Part shown: in pieces, positions 52,947 through 61,784 of the stretch | Layout: every line of letters begins with the position of its first letter | Numbering within the stretch: the first letter of the stretch is position 1 | Source of the DNA: Micromonospora chalcea | GTDB lineage: Bacteria > Actinomycetota > Actinomycetes > Mycobacteriales > Micromonosporaceae | Reading direction: 5' to 3' | DNA: 64,000 bases | Assembly (NCBI RefSeq): GCF_002926165.1 | Contig: NZ_MAGP01000093.1 | Location: 120,320 to 184,319 of the forward strand | Translations under genes and position numbers: made by a program | The notes under the pieces: model-generated | Seen by the model: the letters and a program-made list of their open reading frames with translations, nothing else | Database searches by the model: none | Told to the model about the DNA's origin: nothing

Positions 52947-53881
52947 GCGCCAACCAGACCCCCTCGGCTCCGGCGCCGGGGAACGACTCGGGCCTCGCCG
53001 AGGTGCCGGCGGCGGCCATCGGCACGGGCGAACCGGAGCCGGTCGCCGCCCCCGGCATCCTCAAGAGCATCGTGCGCCGCCCCGCGACGATCGCGGCCGG
53101 CGTCTTCCTGCTCGTGCTGACCTTCATCGCGATCTTCGCCCCGGCCCTGGCGCCGTACGACCCCGACGTGCAGAACCTGTTGCTGCGGCTCCGGCCGCCG
53201 AACGCCGAGCACTGGCTGGGGACCGACGACTACGGCCGGGACGTGCTGAGCCGGCTCATCTTCGGCGCGCGGGTCTCGCTGTGGGCGGCGCTGCAGGCCG
53301 CGGCCGTCGCGCTCGTGCTCGGCCTGCCGCTCGGCATGATCGCGGGCTACCGCGGCGGCTGGGTGGACGCGATCCTGACCCGGATCATGGACGCGCTGAT
53401 GAGCGCCCCGTCGCTCGTGCTGGCCATCACCATCGTCGCGGTCCTCGGCGCCGGCATCACCAACGCGATGCTCGCCATCGGCCTGGTCATGGCCCCGCGC
53501 TTCTTCCGGGTGGCCCGCGCCGGCACGATGGACGTGCGGCACGAGACCTACATCGAGGCCTCGATCGCCCTGGGCTGCAGCACCCTGCGGATCGCGGTGC
53601 GGCACGTGCTGCCCAACGTGCTGCCGCCGATCATCCTCGTCATCTCGGTGTCGCTTGGTACCGCCGTCGCGGCCGAGGCGAGCCTGAGCTTCCTCGGGCT
53701 GGGCGTCCAGGCCCCCGCGGCCAGCTGGGGCTCGATGCTCTCGACCGCCTCGTCGAACATGCGCCTCGCGCCGTACCTCGTGTGGCCGCCCGGCGTGATG
53801 ATCTTCCTCGCCGTCCTCGCCTTCACCTACGTCGGTGACGGCGTCCGTCGCGCCCTCGTGCGCACCCGCTCGGGCAACTGA
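52943..53881 (+). CDS. ABC transporter permease (OppC/DppC type)
   Basis: A protein of 312 residues from ATG 52943. A ~40-residue polar extension precedes TM1. HWLGTDDYGRDVLSRLIFGA is the OppC/DppC signature. The EAA loop TYIEASIALGCSTLRIAVRH and the late AEASLSFLGLGVQAPAASWG are well conserved. It pairs with the OppB-type subunit. The ATPase genes follow after 26 bases. Confidence 0.95.
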   Translation: MSANQTPSAPAPGNDSGLAEVPAAAIGTGEPEPVAAPGILKSIVRRPATIAAGVFLLVLTFIAIFAPALAPYDPDVQNLLLRLRPPNAEHWLGTDDYGRDVLSRLIFGARVSLWAALQAAAVALVLGLPLGMIAGYRGGWVDAILTRIMDALMSAPSLVLAITIVAVLGAGITNAMLAIGLVMAPRFFRVARAGTMDVRHETYIEASIALGCSTLRIAVRHVLPNVLPPIILVISVSLGTAVAAEASLSFLGLGVQAPAASWGSMLSTASSNMRLAPYLVWPPGVMIFLAVLAFTYVGDGVRRALVRTRSGN

Positions 53882-53907
53882 CCGTCCGGCAACCACCAGG
53901 AGCTGAC

Positions 53908-54966
53908 ATGGCACGTGAAACGGCGCCCGCCGGCACCAGGACCGACGCCACCGGCGGAACGGCGGACCTGCTGCGCGTGGAGAACCTGAGCGTCGAGTTC
54001 CCCTCGCCCTCGGGCGGCTGGCAGACGACCGTCCAGGACGTCTCGTTCTCGCTCAAGCCGGGCGGTTCGATGGCCCTGGTCGGCGAGTCCGGGTCGGGCA
54101 AGACGGTGACCTCCATCGCGGTGATGGGCCTGACCGGGGCGACCGGAGGACGGATCGCCTCGGGCCGGATCGTCTTCGACGGCGTGGATCTCACCGCGGG
54201 CACCCAGAAGCAGTGGCGGGACCTGCGCGGCCCGGGCATGGGCATGATCTTCCAGCAGCCGATCCGCAGCCTCAACCCGGCGTACACCGTCGGGGACCAG
54301 ATCGCCGAGTCGGTGCGCAAGCACCTGGGCATGAACCGCAAGCAAGCCCGGGCCCGTGCCGTCGAGATGCTCGACATGGTGCAGATCCCGCGGGCGGCGC
54401 AGCGGATCGACGACTACCCGCACGCGTTCTCCGGCGGCATGTGCCAGCGCGTCATGATCGCGATGGTCATGGCGTGCAACCCGCGCCTGCTCATCGCCGA
54501 CGAGCCGACGACGGCGCTCGACGTGACGGTGCAGGAACGGATCCTCGAACTGCTGCGCGACCTGCAGGAGCAGACCGGGGTGGCGCTGCTGTTCGTCAGC
54601 CACGACCTCGCGGTGGTGGCTGAGCTGTGCCGGGACGTCGTGGTCATGTACGCCGGCGAGGTGGCCGAGAACGCGCCCTCGGAGCAGTTGTTCTTCCACC
54701 CGCGGCACCCCTACACGTCCGGCCTGATCGGCTCGATCCCGAAGCCGGGCCTGAGCACCGACCGGCGGTTGCGCGCGATCCCCGGTGGCATCCCGGCGCC
54801 GGGCGCCTGGCCGCACGGGTGCCGGTTCAGCAGCCGGTGCGAGTTCGCCGTGCCGGGCCGGTGCGACGTGGCCCACCCCGGCCTGGTCCGTCTCGACGGC
54901 GCCGCCGAGCACCATGCGCGGTGCGTGCGGGCCGCGGAGCTCTCTCTGGATGGAGTGACGGTCTGA
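53908..54966 (+). CDS. ABC transporter ATPase (OppD/DppD type)
   Basis: A protein of 352 residues. Walker A GESGSGKTVTS, signature FSGGMCQRVMIAMVM, Walker B LLIADEPTTALDV and switch His SHDL are all intact. The C-terminal oligopeptide/dipeptide extension has CRFSSRCEFAVPGRC with a Cys cluster typical of OppD-type proteins (often an iron-sulfur site). It powers the importer with the OppF-type partner, which overlaps its stop. Confidence 0.95.
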   Translation: MARETAPAGTRTDATGGTADLLRVENLSVEFPSPSGGWQTTVQDVSFSLKPGGSMALVGESGSGKTVTSIAVMGLTGATGGRIASGRIVFDGVDLTAGTQKQWRDLRGPGMGMIFQQPIRSLNPAYTVGDQIAESVRKHLGMNRKQARARAVEMLDMVQIPRAAQRIDDYPHAFSGGMCQRVMIAMVMACNPRLLIADEPTTALDVTVQERILELLRDLQEQTGVALLFVSHDLAVVAELCRDVVVMYAGEVAENAPSEQLFFHPRHPYTSGLIGSIPKPGLSTDRRLRAIPGGIPAPGAWPHGCRFSSRCEFAVPGRCDVAHPGLVRLDGAAEHHARCVRAAELSLDGVTV

Positions 54967-55799
54967 TGAGCCTGCTCGAAGTCGAGAACCTCACGAAGTC
55001 GTTCAGCGCCGGCCGGGACTGGCTCGGCCGGCGTACGAAATGGTTGAACGCGGTCAAGGGGGTGAGCTTCACCCTGGAGCGCGGCGAGTGCCTCGCCGTC
55101 GTCGGCGAGTCCGGCGCGGGCAAGTCGACGGTCGGGCGCATGGTGCTGCGCCTCATCGAGCCGGACTCCGGCTCGGTGACCTTCGACGGGATCGACGTAC
55201 TGGCCACGAAGCCGAAGCAACTGCGCGCGCTGCGCCAGCGGATGCAGATGATCTTCCAGGATCCGTACAGCTCGCTCGACCCGCGGATGACGATCAGGGA
55301 CGCGGTCGCCGAGCCTCTCCTCGTGCACACCGACAAGGACCGGGCCACCCGCGAGAAGGAGGCCGTCGAGCTGCTCGACAAGGTCGGCATCGGCTCGCGC
55401 TACCTGGAGCGGTACCCGGCCGAGCTGTCCGGCGGGCAGTTGCAGCGGGTCGCGATCGCCCGGGCGCTGACGATGAAGCCGAGCCTCATCGTGTGCGACG
55501 AGCCGGTCGCGGCGCTCGACGTGTCGGTCCGGGCGCAGGTGCTCAACCTGCTCCGGGACCTGCAGGAGGAGCTGGGTCTGGCGTACCTGTTCGTCTGTCA
55601 CGACTTGGCCCTCGTCGAGGTCATCGCCGACCGGGTCATGGTGATGGCCGCAGGTGAGGTGGTGGAGACGGACACCACGGACCAGATCTTCGCCAACCCG
55701 CGGCAGGAGTACACGAAGAAGCTGCTCGCGGCGATCCCCGTGCCGCTGCCGCGCGACGCGCAGGGCAACCGGCTCGTCGCGCCCGGAAGGGTGGGCTGA
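54966..55799 (+). CDS. ABC transporter ATPase (OppF/DppF type)
   Basis: A protein of 277 residues from ATG 54966. Walker A GESGAGKSTVG, the Q-loop FQDPYSSLDPRMT, signature LSGGQLQRVAIARAL and Walker B LIVCDEPVAALDV are present, with CHDLALVE as switch. It lacks the Cys-rich C-terminal extension of OppD but keeps PRQEYTKKLLAAIPVPLP. It completes the Opp/Dpp-type importer. Next gene starts three bases after the stop. Confidence 0.94.
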   Translation: MSLLEVENLTKSFSAGRDWLGRRTKWLNAVKGVSFTLERGECLAVVGESGAGKSTVGRMVLRLIEPDSGSVTFDGIDVLATKPKQLRALRQRMQMIFQDPYSSLDPRMTIRDAVAEPLLVHTDKDRATREKEAVELLDKVGIGSRYLERYPAELSGGQLQRVAIARALTMKPSLIVCDEPVAALDVSVRAQVLNLLRDLQEELGLAYLFVCHDLALVEVIADRVMVMAAGEVVETDTTDQIFANPRQEYTKKLLAAIPVPLPRDAQGNRLVAPGRVG

Positions 55800-55802
55800 A
55801 CG

Positions 55803-57272
55803 GTGACCGGTACGACGGAACCGACCCGGACGCAACTGCTGGCGCGGTTCGCGACCACGCGCGACGAGGAGATCCCCGAGTCGGTACGCGACTACGGCCG
55901 GCTCGTCCTGCTCGACTCGCTCGTCTGCGGGCTGGCGGCGGTGCGGTTGCGGCGCAGCCGCATGGTCCAGCGGGTCGCCGCCCGGTTCGGCGGCCCGGCC
56001 GAGGCGACCGTGTTCGGGCTGGAGCAGCGGGTCGCGGCGATCAACGCCGCGCACGCCAACGCGGACATGATGAACGCGCTGGACGCCGACGACACGTTCT
56101 TCAACTCGGCGCACTTCGCGGTGTTCGGCGCCGGGGCCGGTCTGGCGGAGGCCGAGCGGCTGCACGCCGACGGGGCGAGCCTGCTGCGCGCGAGCATCAT
56201 CGCGTTCGAGATCAACGCGCGGCTGAACCTGTCGACCTCGCTCATGGCCTTCGAGGACGGCCAGTTCCGCTGGTCGCCGCTGTCGTCGCACGGGTACGCC
56301 TCGATGGGCGCGGCCGCGGCGTGCGCTGTCGTCGGCGGCTGGGAGCCGGAGCGGCTGACCCACGCGCTCGGCCTGGTCGCCTGGCTGGCCCCGCCGGCGA
56401 AGAACTCCTACATGGCCGAGCGGCGCTCGTTCAACGCGTTCAAGTACGGCCCGTACGGCGCGATCGCGCACGCCGGGATGCTCGGCGCGGCGCTGGCCGA
56501 GGAGGGCTACACCGGCGACCTGGACGTGCTGGACCGCACCCCGGGCTTCATCGAGGCGATGGGCTTCCTCGGCGGCGAGCGGCACGAGATGGTCGCCGGC
56601 CTGGGGTCGAAGTGGTGGATCACCGAGACGTCGCTCAAGCCGTACCCGACGTGCCGTTTCACCCACGCGGCGCTCGACGCGATCCGCGCGTTCCCGGGCA
56701 CCCACGGGGTGCCGGTGTCGCAGATCGAGTCCATGGAGATCCGGCTGAGCCCGGCGGCCTACCGGACGTTGCAGTTCCGGGAGCCGGCCCCGCGGATCCC
56801 GGACACCGCCGTCGCGCCGCTGGACGGCGCCTTCAACATGCCGTACGCCGCGGCGCTGGCGCTGCTCGGGCACGCCCCGGGACCGCAGTGGTACGACCCC
56901 GAGCGGCTGGCCGACCCGGCGGTGTGGGACCTGGCGCGCCGGATCACGACGGCGCCCGACCCGGTGCTGGACGCGGAGTGGGAGGCCGACCTCAGGGAAC
57001 ACCCGGGCGGCCAGATCCGCCGGACGCGGGGCGCGCTGACGATCCGGGCCGGTGGCCGGGAGTACGTGGTCGAGTCGGACTTCGCCCAGGGCGACCCGTG
57101 GGACGACACGACGCGGGCGGACTGGGACTTCGTGGCCGGCAAGCTGGCCTCGTTCTGCGACGGGATCCTCGACGCGGGCGCGCAGGAGCGGCTCGTCGAG
57201 GTGGTCCGGGGCATCGACGACGTCGCCGACGTCGCCGAGACGCTGTCCCCGCTGCTGGCGCGTGCGCGATGA
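55803..57272 (+). CDS. MmgE/PrpD-family protein
   Basis: A protein of 489 residues from GTG 55803. The N-terminal helical domain includes AINAAHANADMMNALDADDT, the conserved region of MmgE/PrpD enzymes, and SLKPYPTCRFTHAALDAI is the second hallmark. The family includes 2-methylcitrate dehydratase and immune-responsive gene 1 decarboxylase. A link to propionyl-CoA released by the aldolase step is attractive, but many MmgE/PrpD proteins act on other acids. Confidence 0.9.
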   Translation: MTGTTEPTRTQLLARFATTRDEEIPESVRDYGRLVLLDSLVCGLAAVRLRRSRMVQRVAARFGGPAEATVFGLEQRVAAINAAHANADMMNALDADDTFFNSAHFAVFGAGAGLAEAERLHADGASLLRASIIAFEINARLNLSTSLMAFEDGQFRWSPLSSHGYASMGAAAACAVVGGWEPERLTHALGLVAWLAPPAKNSYMAERRSFNAFKYGPYGAIAHAGMLGAALAEEGYTGDLDVLDRTPGFIEAMGFLGGERHEMVAGLGSKWWITETSLKPYPTCRFTHAALDAIRAFPGTHGVPVSQIESMEIRLSPAAYRTLQFREPAPRIPDTAVAPLDGAFNMPYAAALALLGHAPGPQWYDPERLADPAVWDLARRITTAPDPVLDAEWEADLREHPGGQIRRTRGALTIRAGGREYVVESDFAQGDPWDDTTRADWDFVAGKLASFCDGILDAGAQERLVEVVRGIDDVADVAETLSPLLARAR

Positions 57273-57793
57273 GCCGACGGATCGGCGCGGAGACGAGGTC
57301 GTTCGCCTCGTACGGCCGGTCGTGGCTGATCGTCATCCGCGGACCGCGCGGGATGGCGTTCGACCGCTTTCTCGTGCGACGGACCGGGTTCTCGCTCGTG
57401 TCGTTGCAGTACGCGCTGGCGGGCAGGTTCCCGTACCACCCGACGCTGCTGCTGACGACTGTGGGCCGTCGCTCCGGGGAACTGCGCGACGCGGCGCTGC
57501 CCTACGTGCCGTACGGGAAGGATCTGGTGGTCGTCGGCTCCAAGGGCGGCGGCCCCAAGGACCCCGCCTGGGTGGTCAACGCGCGTCATCACGAACTGTG
57601 CTGGATCGTCCTGCGGCGCAGGACGGTCCCGGTGCGGGCGCGGGTGACCGACGGCGAGCGCGACCCGGAGCTGTTCGCGCACGTCGTGGCGCGCAAGCCG
57701 AACGTGGGACGCTACGCCGAACGGGCCGCCGGCTTCGGGCGGCAGATCCCGCTCGTCGTCCTGACCGCCGTCTCGGGGGAGCCGCTCGCCTGA
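57269..57793 (+). CDS. Deazaflavin (F420)-dependent nitroreductase-family protein (Ddn-like)
   Basis: A protein of 174 residues from ATG 57269, overlapping the previous stop. LLTTVGRRSGELRDAALPYV and LVVVGSKGGGPKDPAWVVN are the split-beta-barrel F420-binding motifs of Ddn-like proteins. The central strand HELCWIVLRRRTVPVRARVT and late PLVVLTAV are typical. Such enzymes use reduced F420 to reduce quinones, enones or similar groups. With the LLM genes it makes the island strongly F420-linked. Confidence 0.9.
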   Translation: MSRRIGAETRSFASYGRSWLIVIRGPRGMAFDRFLVRRTGFSLVSLQYALAGRFPYHPTLLLTTVGRRSGELRDAALPYVPYGKDLVVVGSKGGGPKDPAWVVNARHHELCWIVLRRRTVPVRARVTDGERDPELFAHVVARKPNVGRYAERAAGFGRQIPLVVLTAVSGEPLA

Positions 57794-57798
57794 GCGGC

Positions 57799-58752
57799 TC
57801 AGCCGGTGGTGAGGACGATCCGCCCGACGAACTCGGACGCCTCCAGCCGGTCGTGCGCGACAGTGGCCTGCTCGAGCGGGTACGTCGCGGCGATCGCGGG
57901 GGCGGCGGTCACGGCCGAGAGGGTGAGCGCCTCGCGTAGCTGGCCGGCCACCGCCTCGGGCCCGGGCCGGCCGATGCCGCGCAGCGTCCAGCCCTTGACC
58001 ATGAGGCGACCCAGGTGCAGGTGGGCGTGGCTGTCGGCGGTGACGCCGCAGGTGACCAGCCGGCCGCCGGGGGCGAGGACCTTGAGCACGTCGGACCAGA
58101 GGGTGCCGCCGACCGACTCGACGATGACGTCCACCTCGCCGCCGGGCAGCGCGGCACGCAGGGACTCGACGACGTCGGGGCGGTAGTGGTCCACGACGTC
58201 GAGCGCGCCGAGGGCGCGTACCGCGTCGGCCTTCGCCGGGGCGCTGGTGCCGAAGACGCGCGCGCCCAGGTGGTGGGCGTACTGGACGGCGAAGGTGCCG
58301 ACCGCGCCCGCGGCGGCGACGACGAGGACCCGGTCGCCGGGGAGGACGCCGGCGAGGTTGACGACCGCGTCGTAGGCGGTGCGTCCGGCGGTGGGCACCG
58401 CCGCGGCGTGGACGGCGTCGAGCGCGGCCGGTCGCGGGAAGCAGTGCGTGGCCGGGACGACGGCGTACTCGGCGTGGGCGCCGGTGGTCAGCCCGACGAC
58501 CGCGTCGCCGGCGGTGAAGCCGGTGACGCCCGGACCGGTCCGCACGACGGTGCCGGCGACGTCCCGGCCGAGGATGGTCGGGCCGGTGACCGCCATCCCG
58601 TGGGTGCCGCGACGGATGTAGGTGTCGACCCGGTCCAGGCTTGCCGCCTGGACCCGCACGAGCACGTGACCGGGGCCGGGCGCCGGGGCGTCGAGTTGGC
58701 CGAGGCGCAGGCTGTCGGGGGAGCCGGAGTCGACGACGTAGCTGGCGAGCAC
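57799..58752 (-). CDS. Zinc-type quinone oxidoreductase/alcohol dehydrogenase (MDR)
   Basis: A protein of 317 residues from GTG 58752. GHVLVRVQAASLDRVDTYIR and the Rossmann motif VVAAAGAVGTFAVQYAHHLG identify the MDR quinone-oxidoreductase group; structural zinc Cys are absent. GRIVLTTG ends the chain. It lies 10 bases after the fused hydratase gene and shares its operator at 60041-60062. It probably reduces an enone or enoyl intermediate. Confidence 0.88.
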   Translation of the reverse strand: MLASYVVDSGSPDSLRLGQLDAPAPGPGHVLVRVQAASLDRVDTYIRRGTHGMAVTGPTILGRDVAGTVVRTGPGVTGFTAGDAVVGLTTGAHAEYAVVPATHCFPRPAALDAVHAAAVPTAGRTAYDAVVNLAGVLPGDRVLVVAAAGAVGTFAVQYAHHLGARVFGTSAPAKADAVRALGALDVVDHYRPDVVESLRAALPGGEVDVIVESVGGTLWSDVLKVLAPGGRLVTCGVTADSHAHLHLGRLMVKGWTLRGIGRPGPEAVAGQLREALTLSAVTAAPAIAATYPLEQATVAHDRLEASEFVGRIVLTTG

Positions 58753-58762
58753 GCGATTCCTC

Positions 58763-60016
58763 TCAGGGCAGGGCGATGGTGGCGGAGGCGATGACGTGGT
58801 CGCCGAGGCTGTTGGTGCCGCGGACGTCGACGGTGACGTGCGTTCCCCCGTCCGCCGGATTCAGGCCGGTGACGACGCCGTCGAGCGTGCAGGTGTCGCC
58901 GGGGTGGTTCTGCGCGGCGAGGCGGGTGCGGAAGTCGACGACGCGAGCCTCCGGTCCGGCCCAGTCGGTGAGGTAGCAGTTGACCAGCGCGCTGGAGCCG
59001 AGGATGTTCATGTAGACGTCGCGGGCGCCCCGTTCGAGGGCCGCGTCGCGGTCGAGGTGCACGTCGTTGAAGTCGAAGGTCGCGGTCGCCAGCGCCGCGA
59101 TGGACAGCTGGGTGACGGGGATCGGCCAGGGGGCGAGACGTTGCCCGATGCTCACCTCGGCCCCGGTGCGGGTGCTCGTGCGGCGTTGCGGCCGGGGGGC
59201 GGTGAGCACCGGCAGGATCGCACCGTCGCGGGTGCGCCGGTGCGCCACGACGACCGGCATGCCGTCGTGCACGAGGTCGGGGCGCAGGTACGCGACGTCC
59301 CCGGTGAAGCGGGTCCCGTCGGCGAGTTCGGCGCTGCCGACGAGGTAGGGGCGCTCGTCGAGGGGGGCGGCGGCGTAGCCGGGTTGCAGGTGCGCGGTCA
59401 GGGTGCCGGTGGTGCCGGCCGGCGGCAGGTCGACCGGGGCGGCGGCCGGGCGTACCGGGCGGGCGAGGCGGTCCCCTGATGTCGCCGGGCCCTCGGTCCG
59501 GGTCGCCGGGTTCCAGCGGAGCATCCGCAGGACGACGCGGCCGACCGGCTCGCCCTCGACGGTGCGGTAGTCGCTGACGAGGTCGACGAAGTGGCCCCGG
59601 CCGAGCCGGGTGGACTTCTCGGGGGATACCGCGCCGATGGAGGGGAACTGCTCCAGGTGGTCGCCGGGGCGCAGCGGGCGTACGTAGGTGTGCTCCGTCT
59701 GCACCGCGGCCACCGAGGTGAACCCGCGCGTGGCGAGGACCTCGTTGACCCGGTCGAGGCTCTCGGCGTGGCGGTGAGCGCGCCTGTTGCCCGGCAGGGT
59801 CCACATGTTCAGCGAGGTCGCCGGGGCCACGATGCCGCCCCAGACGGAGCGGGCGGCCCACCGGGGGTCCTGGTACGCGGGGTTCTCGTCGCCGACGGCG
59901 TCGCACCAGACGCGGATGGCTGCTTCGGTGATCGCGTCCTTGGCCCGGCGGGGCGGGTCGGTGAGGCCGATCAGAGCGTCGAGTCGGGCGCGGAAATCCG
60001 CGTCACTGCCGGTCAT
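58763..60016 (-). CDS. Single-chain ChsH2-ChsH1-like hydratase (MaoC - OB region - MaoC)
   Basis: A protein of 417 residues from ATG 60016 with AGAGGAG. Residues ~15-170 resemble the ChsH2 N-terminal hot-dog (GDENPAY, catalytic His replaced by Tyr). Residues ~200-275 look like a DUF35 OB part, without any CxxC zinc ribbon. Residues ~285-417 resemble ChsH1, with Asp315 and His320 in TFDFNDVHLD. The order is as if the two subunits encoded at 46406 and 48555 had been joined and the zinc ribbon lost. It should act as a complete hydratase in one chain. Confidence 0.78.
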   Translation of the reverse strand: MTGSDADFRARLDALIGLTDPPRRAKDAITEAAIRVWCDAVGDENPAYQDPRWAARSVWGGIVAPATSLNMWTLPGNRRAHRHAESLDRVNEVLATRGFTSVAAVQTEHTYVRPLRPGDHLEQFPSIGAVSPEKSTRLGRGHFVDLVSDYRTVEGEPVGRVVLRMLRWNPATRTEGPATSGDRLARPVRPAAAPVDLPPAGTTGTLTAHLQPGYAAAPLDERPYLVGSAELADGTRFTGDVAYLRPDLVHDGMPVVVAHRRTRDGAILPVLTAPRPQRRTSTRTGAEVSIGQRLAPWPIPVTQLSIAALATATFDFNDVHLDRDAALERGARDVYMNILGSSALVNCYLTDWAGPEARVVDFRTRLAAQNHPGDTCTLDGVVTGLNPADGGTHVTVDVRGTNSLGDHVIASATIALP

Positions 60017-60040
60017 GGGGCTCCTCTTGCGGACAACGGT

Positions 60041-60087
60041 GTCAACCAAGCGCTTGCTTGACCATATGGCCGGCGCTGCCCTAGGGT
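60041..60087 (+). promoter_or_regulatory. KstR2-like operator and promoter in divergent region
   Basis: A 22-bp palindrome at 60041-60062 has the exact consensus ACCAAGCGCTTGCT at 60045-60058. On the plus strand TTGACC (60058-60063) and TAGGGT (60082-60087) are 18 bp apart, so the operator overlaps the -35 box. The same site lies 25 bases before the minus-strand start codon and can control both directions. Confidence 0.75.
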
Positions 60088-60173
60088 CAAGGCTCGAAAC
60101 ACCGGCCGCGCCCCGGCGGCGACACCGGACCGATCGTGCGTCACCAGCGCCCCGACCCGCGAAGAGGGCCGAG

Positions 60174-60968
60174 ATGCTCCCCAGCACCCCAGCGACAGCC
60201 ACCCGAGCCTTCTTCTCGTTTCCGAAGGTGACCGACCCTGCCCGCCATCGCGACTACAACGCGTGGCATCAGCTCGACCACCGCCCCGAGAACCTCGCCC
60301 TGCCCGGGGTCGTGCACGGCGACCGCTGGGTGCGTACGCCCGCGTGCGAGCGGCTCGGCAGCTACCCCGATCCCGCCCTCGCCGGCAGCCAGTACATGGC
60401 GATGTACTGGTTCGCCGAGCCGGCCGCGGACGCGGTCGCCGAGTGGACGGACCTCGGCGACCGGGCGATCCACCAGGGCCGGCGTCCGGAGCTGGCCTGG
60501 ACCGAACGGCCGATGACCCGGATGTTCCGGCCCGTCCAGGGCCACGTCGCCCCCCGGGCCCTGGTCACCCTCGCCGCGCTGCCGTTCCGGCCCCACCGCG
60601 GCGTGTACGTCGAGGTGAGCCGGGTCGAGACGTCCCAGCGCCCGGACGTGGCCGACCTGTCCCGGTTCGAGCACGAGACCCAGGTGCCCGACCTGCTCGC
60701 GCGCGACGGCGTCGCGGGCGTGTGGACCTTCCGCAGCGCCCCGAGCCGCAGCCGCCCCGACGGACCCGTCGTGCGGATCCGGCTCACCTACCTCGAAGCC
60801 GACCCGGTCGAGTTCGCGCGGGCCCTGGCCGCGGACCCGCCGGCGGCCCCGCCCACGGCGCTCGCCGGCACGGCCACCCCGCTGTTCACCGGGCCCCTGG
60901 CCACCATCACACCCTGGGAGTGGGACTGGTTCGACGAGCCCGCCACGGCGACGGACCGCGTGGCATGA
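60174..60968 (+). CDS. Hypothetical protein, possible duplicated ferredoxin-like (EthD-type) fold
   Basis: A protein of 264 residues from ATG 60174. The start AFFSFPKVTDPARHRDYNAW then HQLDHRPENLALPGVVHGDR resembles EthD-like dimeric alpha/beta-barrel proteins, and the second half (RGVYVEVSRVETSQRPDVAD) may be a second such unit. I do not recognise a named family. It is first in a plus-strand pair under the operator at 60041-60062. A role in the degradation pathway is inferred only from position. Confidence 0.65.
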   Translation: MLPSTPATATRAFFSFPKVTDPARHRDYNAWHQLDHRPENLALPGVVHGDRWVRTPACERLGSYPDPALAGSQYMAMYWFAEPAADAVAEWTDLGDRAIHQGRRPELAWTERPMTRMFRPVQGHVAPRALVTLAALPFRPHRGVYVEVSRVETSQRPDVADLSRFEHETQVPDLLARDGVAGVWTFRSAPSRSRPDGPVVRIRLTYLEADPVEFARALAADPPAAPPTALAGTATPLFTGPLATITPWEWDWFDEPATATDRVA

Positions 60969-61774
60969 GCGAGGCCACCGCCGGACTGTTCGAGCGCTAC
61001 GGGCCCTGGGCCCTGGTCATCGGCGGTTCCGAGGGGGTCGGCGCCGCGTTCGCCGAGCAGCTGGCCCGGGCCGGCCTGGGCATCGTGCTCGTCGCCCGCA
61101 AGCCCGCGCCGCTCGGGGAGACCGCCGACCGGGTCCGGGCGCACGGGGTCCCGTGCCGCGTGCTCGCCCTGGACCTGCTCGACGCGGACGCGACCGCCCG
61201 GATCGTCGAGGCCGTCGCCGACCTCGACCTCGGCCTGCTCGTCCTCAACGCGGGCGCGAACACCTACCGCAGCCGCTTCGTCGAGGCGGACCTCGCCCGG
61301 GTCCGGGCCGTCATCGATCTCAACGTGACCCGCCCGCTCGAACTCTGCCGGGAGCTCGGCGCCCGGCTCGCCGCACGCGGCCGCGGCGGCATCCTCGTCG
61401 TCGGCTCCTCGGCCGGCTACCTCGGCCACGCCGACATCGGCGTCTACGCCGCCGCCAAGGCCTTCACCCGGATCTTCACCGAGGGCCTCTGGCTCGAGCT
61501 GCGGCAGGTCGGTGTCGACGTGCTGCACCTGGTGCTCGGGCTCACTGCCACCCCCGCCATGGCGCGCGCCGGCCTCGACCTGACCGGCGCGGCCGACCCG
61601 GCCGACGTCGCCGCCGAGGGGCTGGCGGCCCTGGGCGCAGGCCCGGTGCACGTGGTGCGCCAGCAGGCCGAGGTCGCCGCGCGGCGCTCCGGACCGGACC
61701 GGGCCGCCCTCGTCGCCGGCAACCACGGCGGGATGCGGGCGATGCTTGGCGGCCCGGGCACCGACCCGAGCTGA
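60965..61774 (+). CDS. SDR-family oxidoreductase
   Basis: A protein of 269 residues from ATG 60965 (ATGA overlap). Cofactor motif IGGSEGVGAAFAEQLARAG, LVLNAG, catalytic Ser in VVGSSAGY and YAAAKAF (YxxxK) are present. The SEGVG loop places it near 17-beta-HSD/KAR-like SDRs. It probably oxidises a hydroxyacyl or hydroxysteroid intermediate. It converges with the next SDR. Confidence 0.88.
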   Translation: MSEATAGLFERYGPWALVIGGSEGVGAAFAEQLARAGLGIVLVARKPAPLGETADRVRAHGVPCRVLALDLLDADATARIVEAVADLDLGLLVLNAGANTYRSRFVEADLARVRAVIDLNVTRPLELCRELGARLAARGRGGILVVGSSAGYLGHADIGVYAAAKAFTRIFTEGLWLELRQVGVDVLHLVLGLTATPAMARAGLDLTGAADPADVAAEGLAALGAGPVHVVRQQAEVAARRSGPDRAALVAGNHGGMRAMLGGPGTDPS

Positions 61775-61784
61775 CCGGCCGCGT

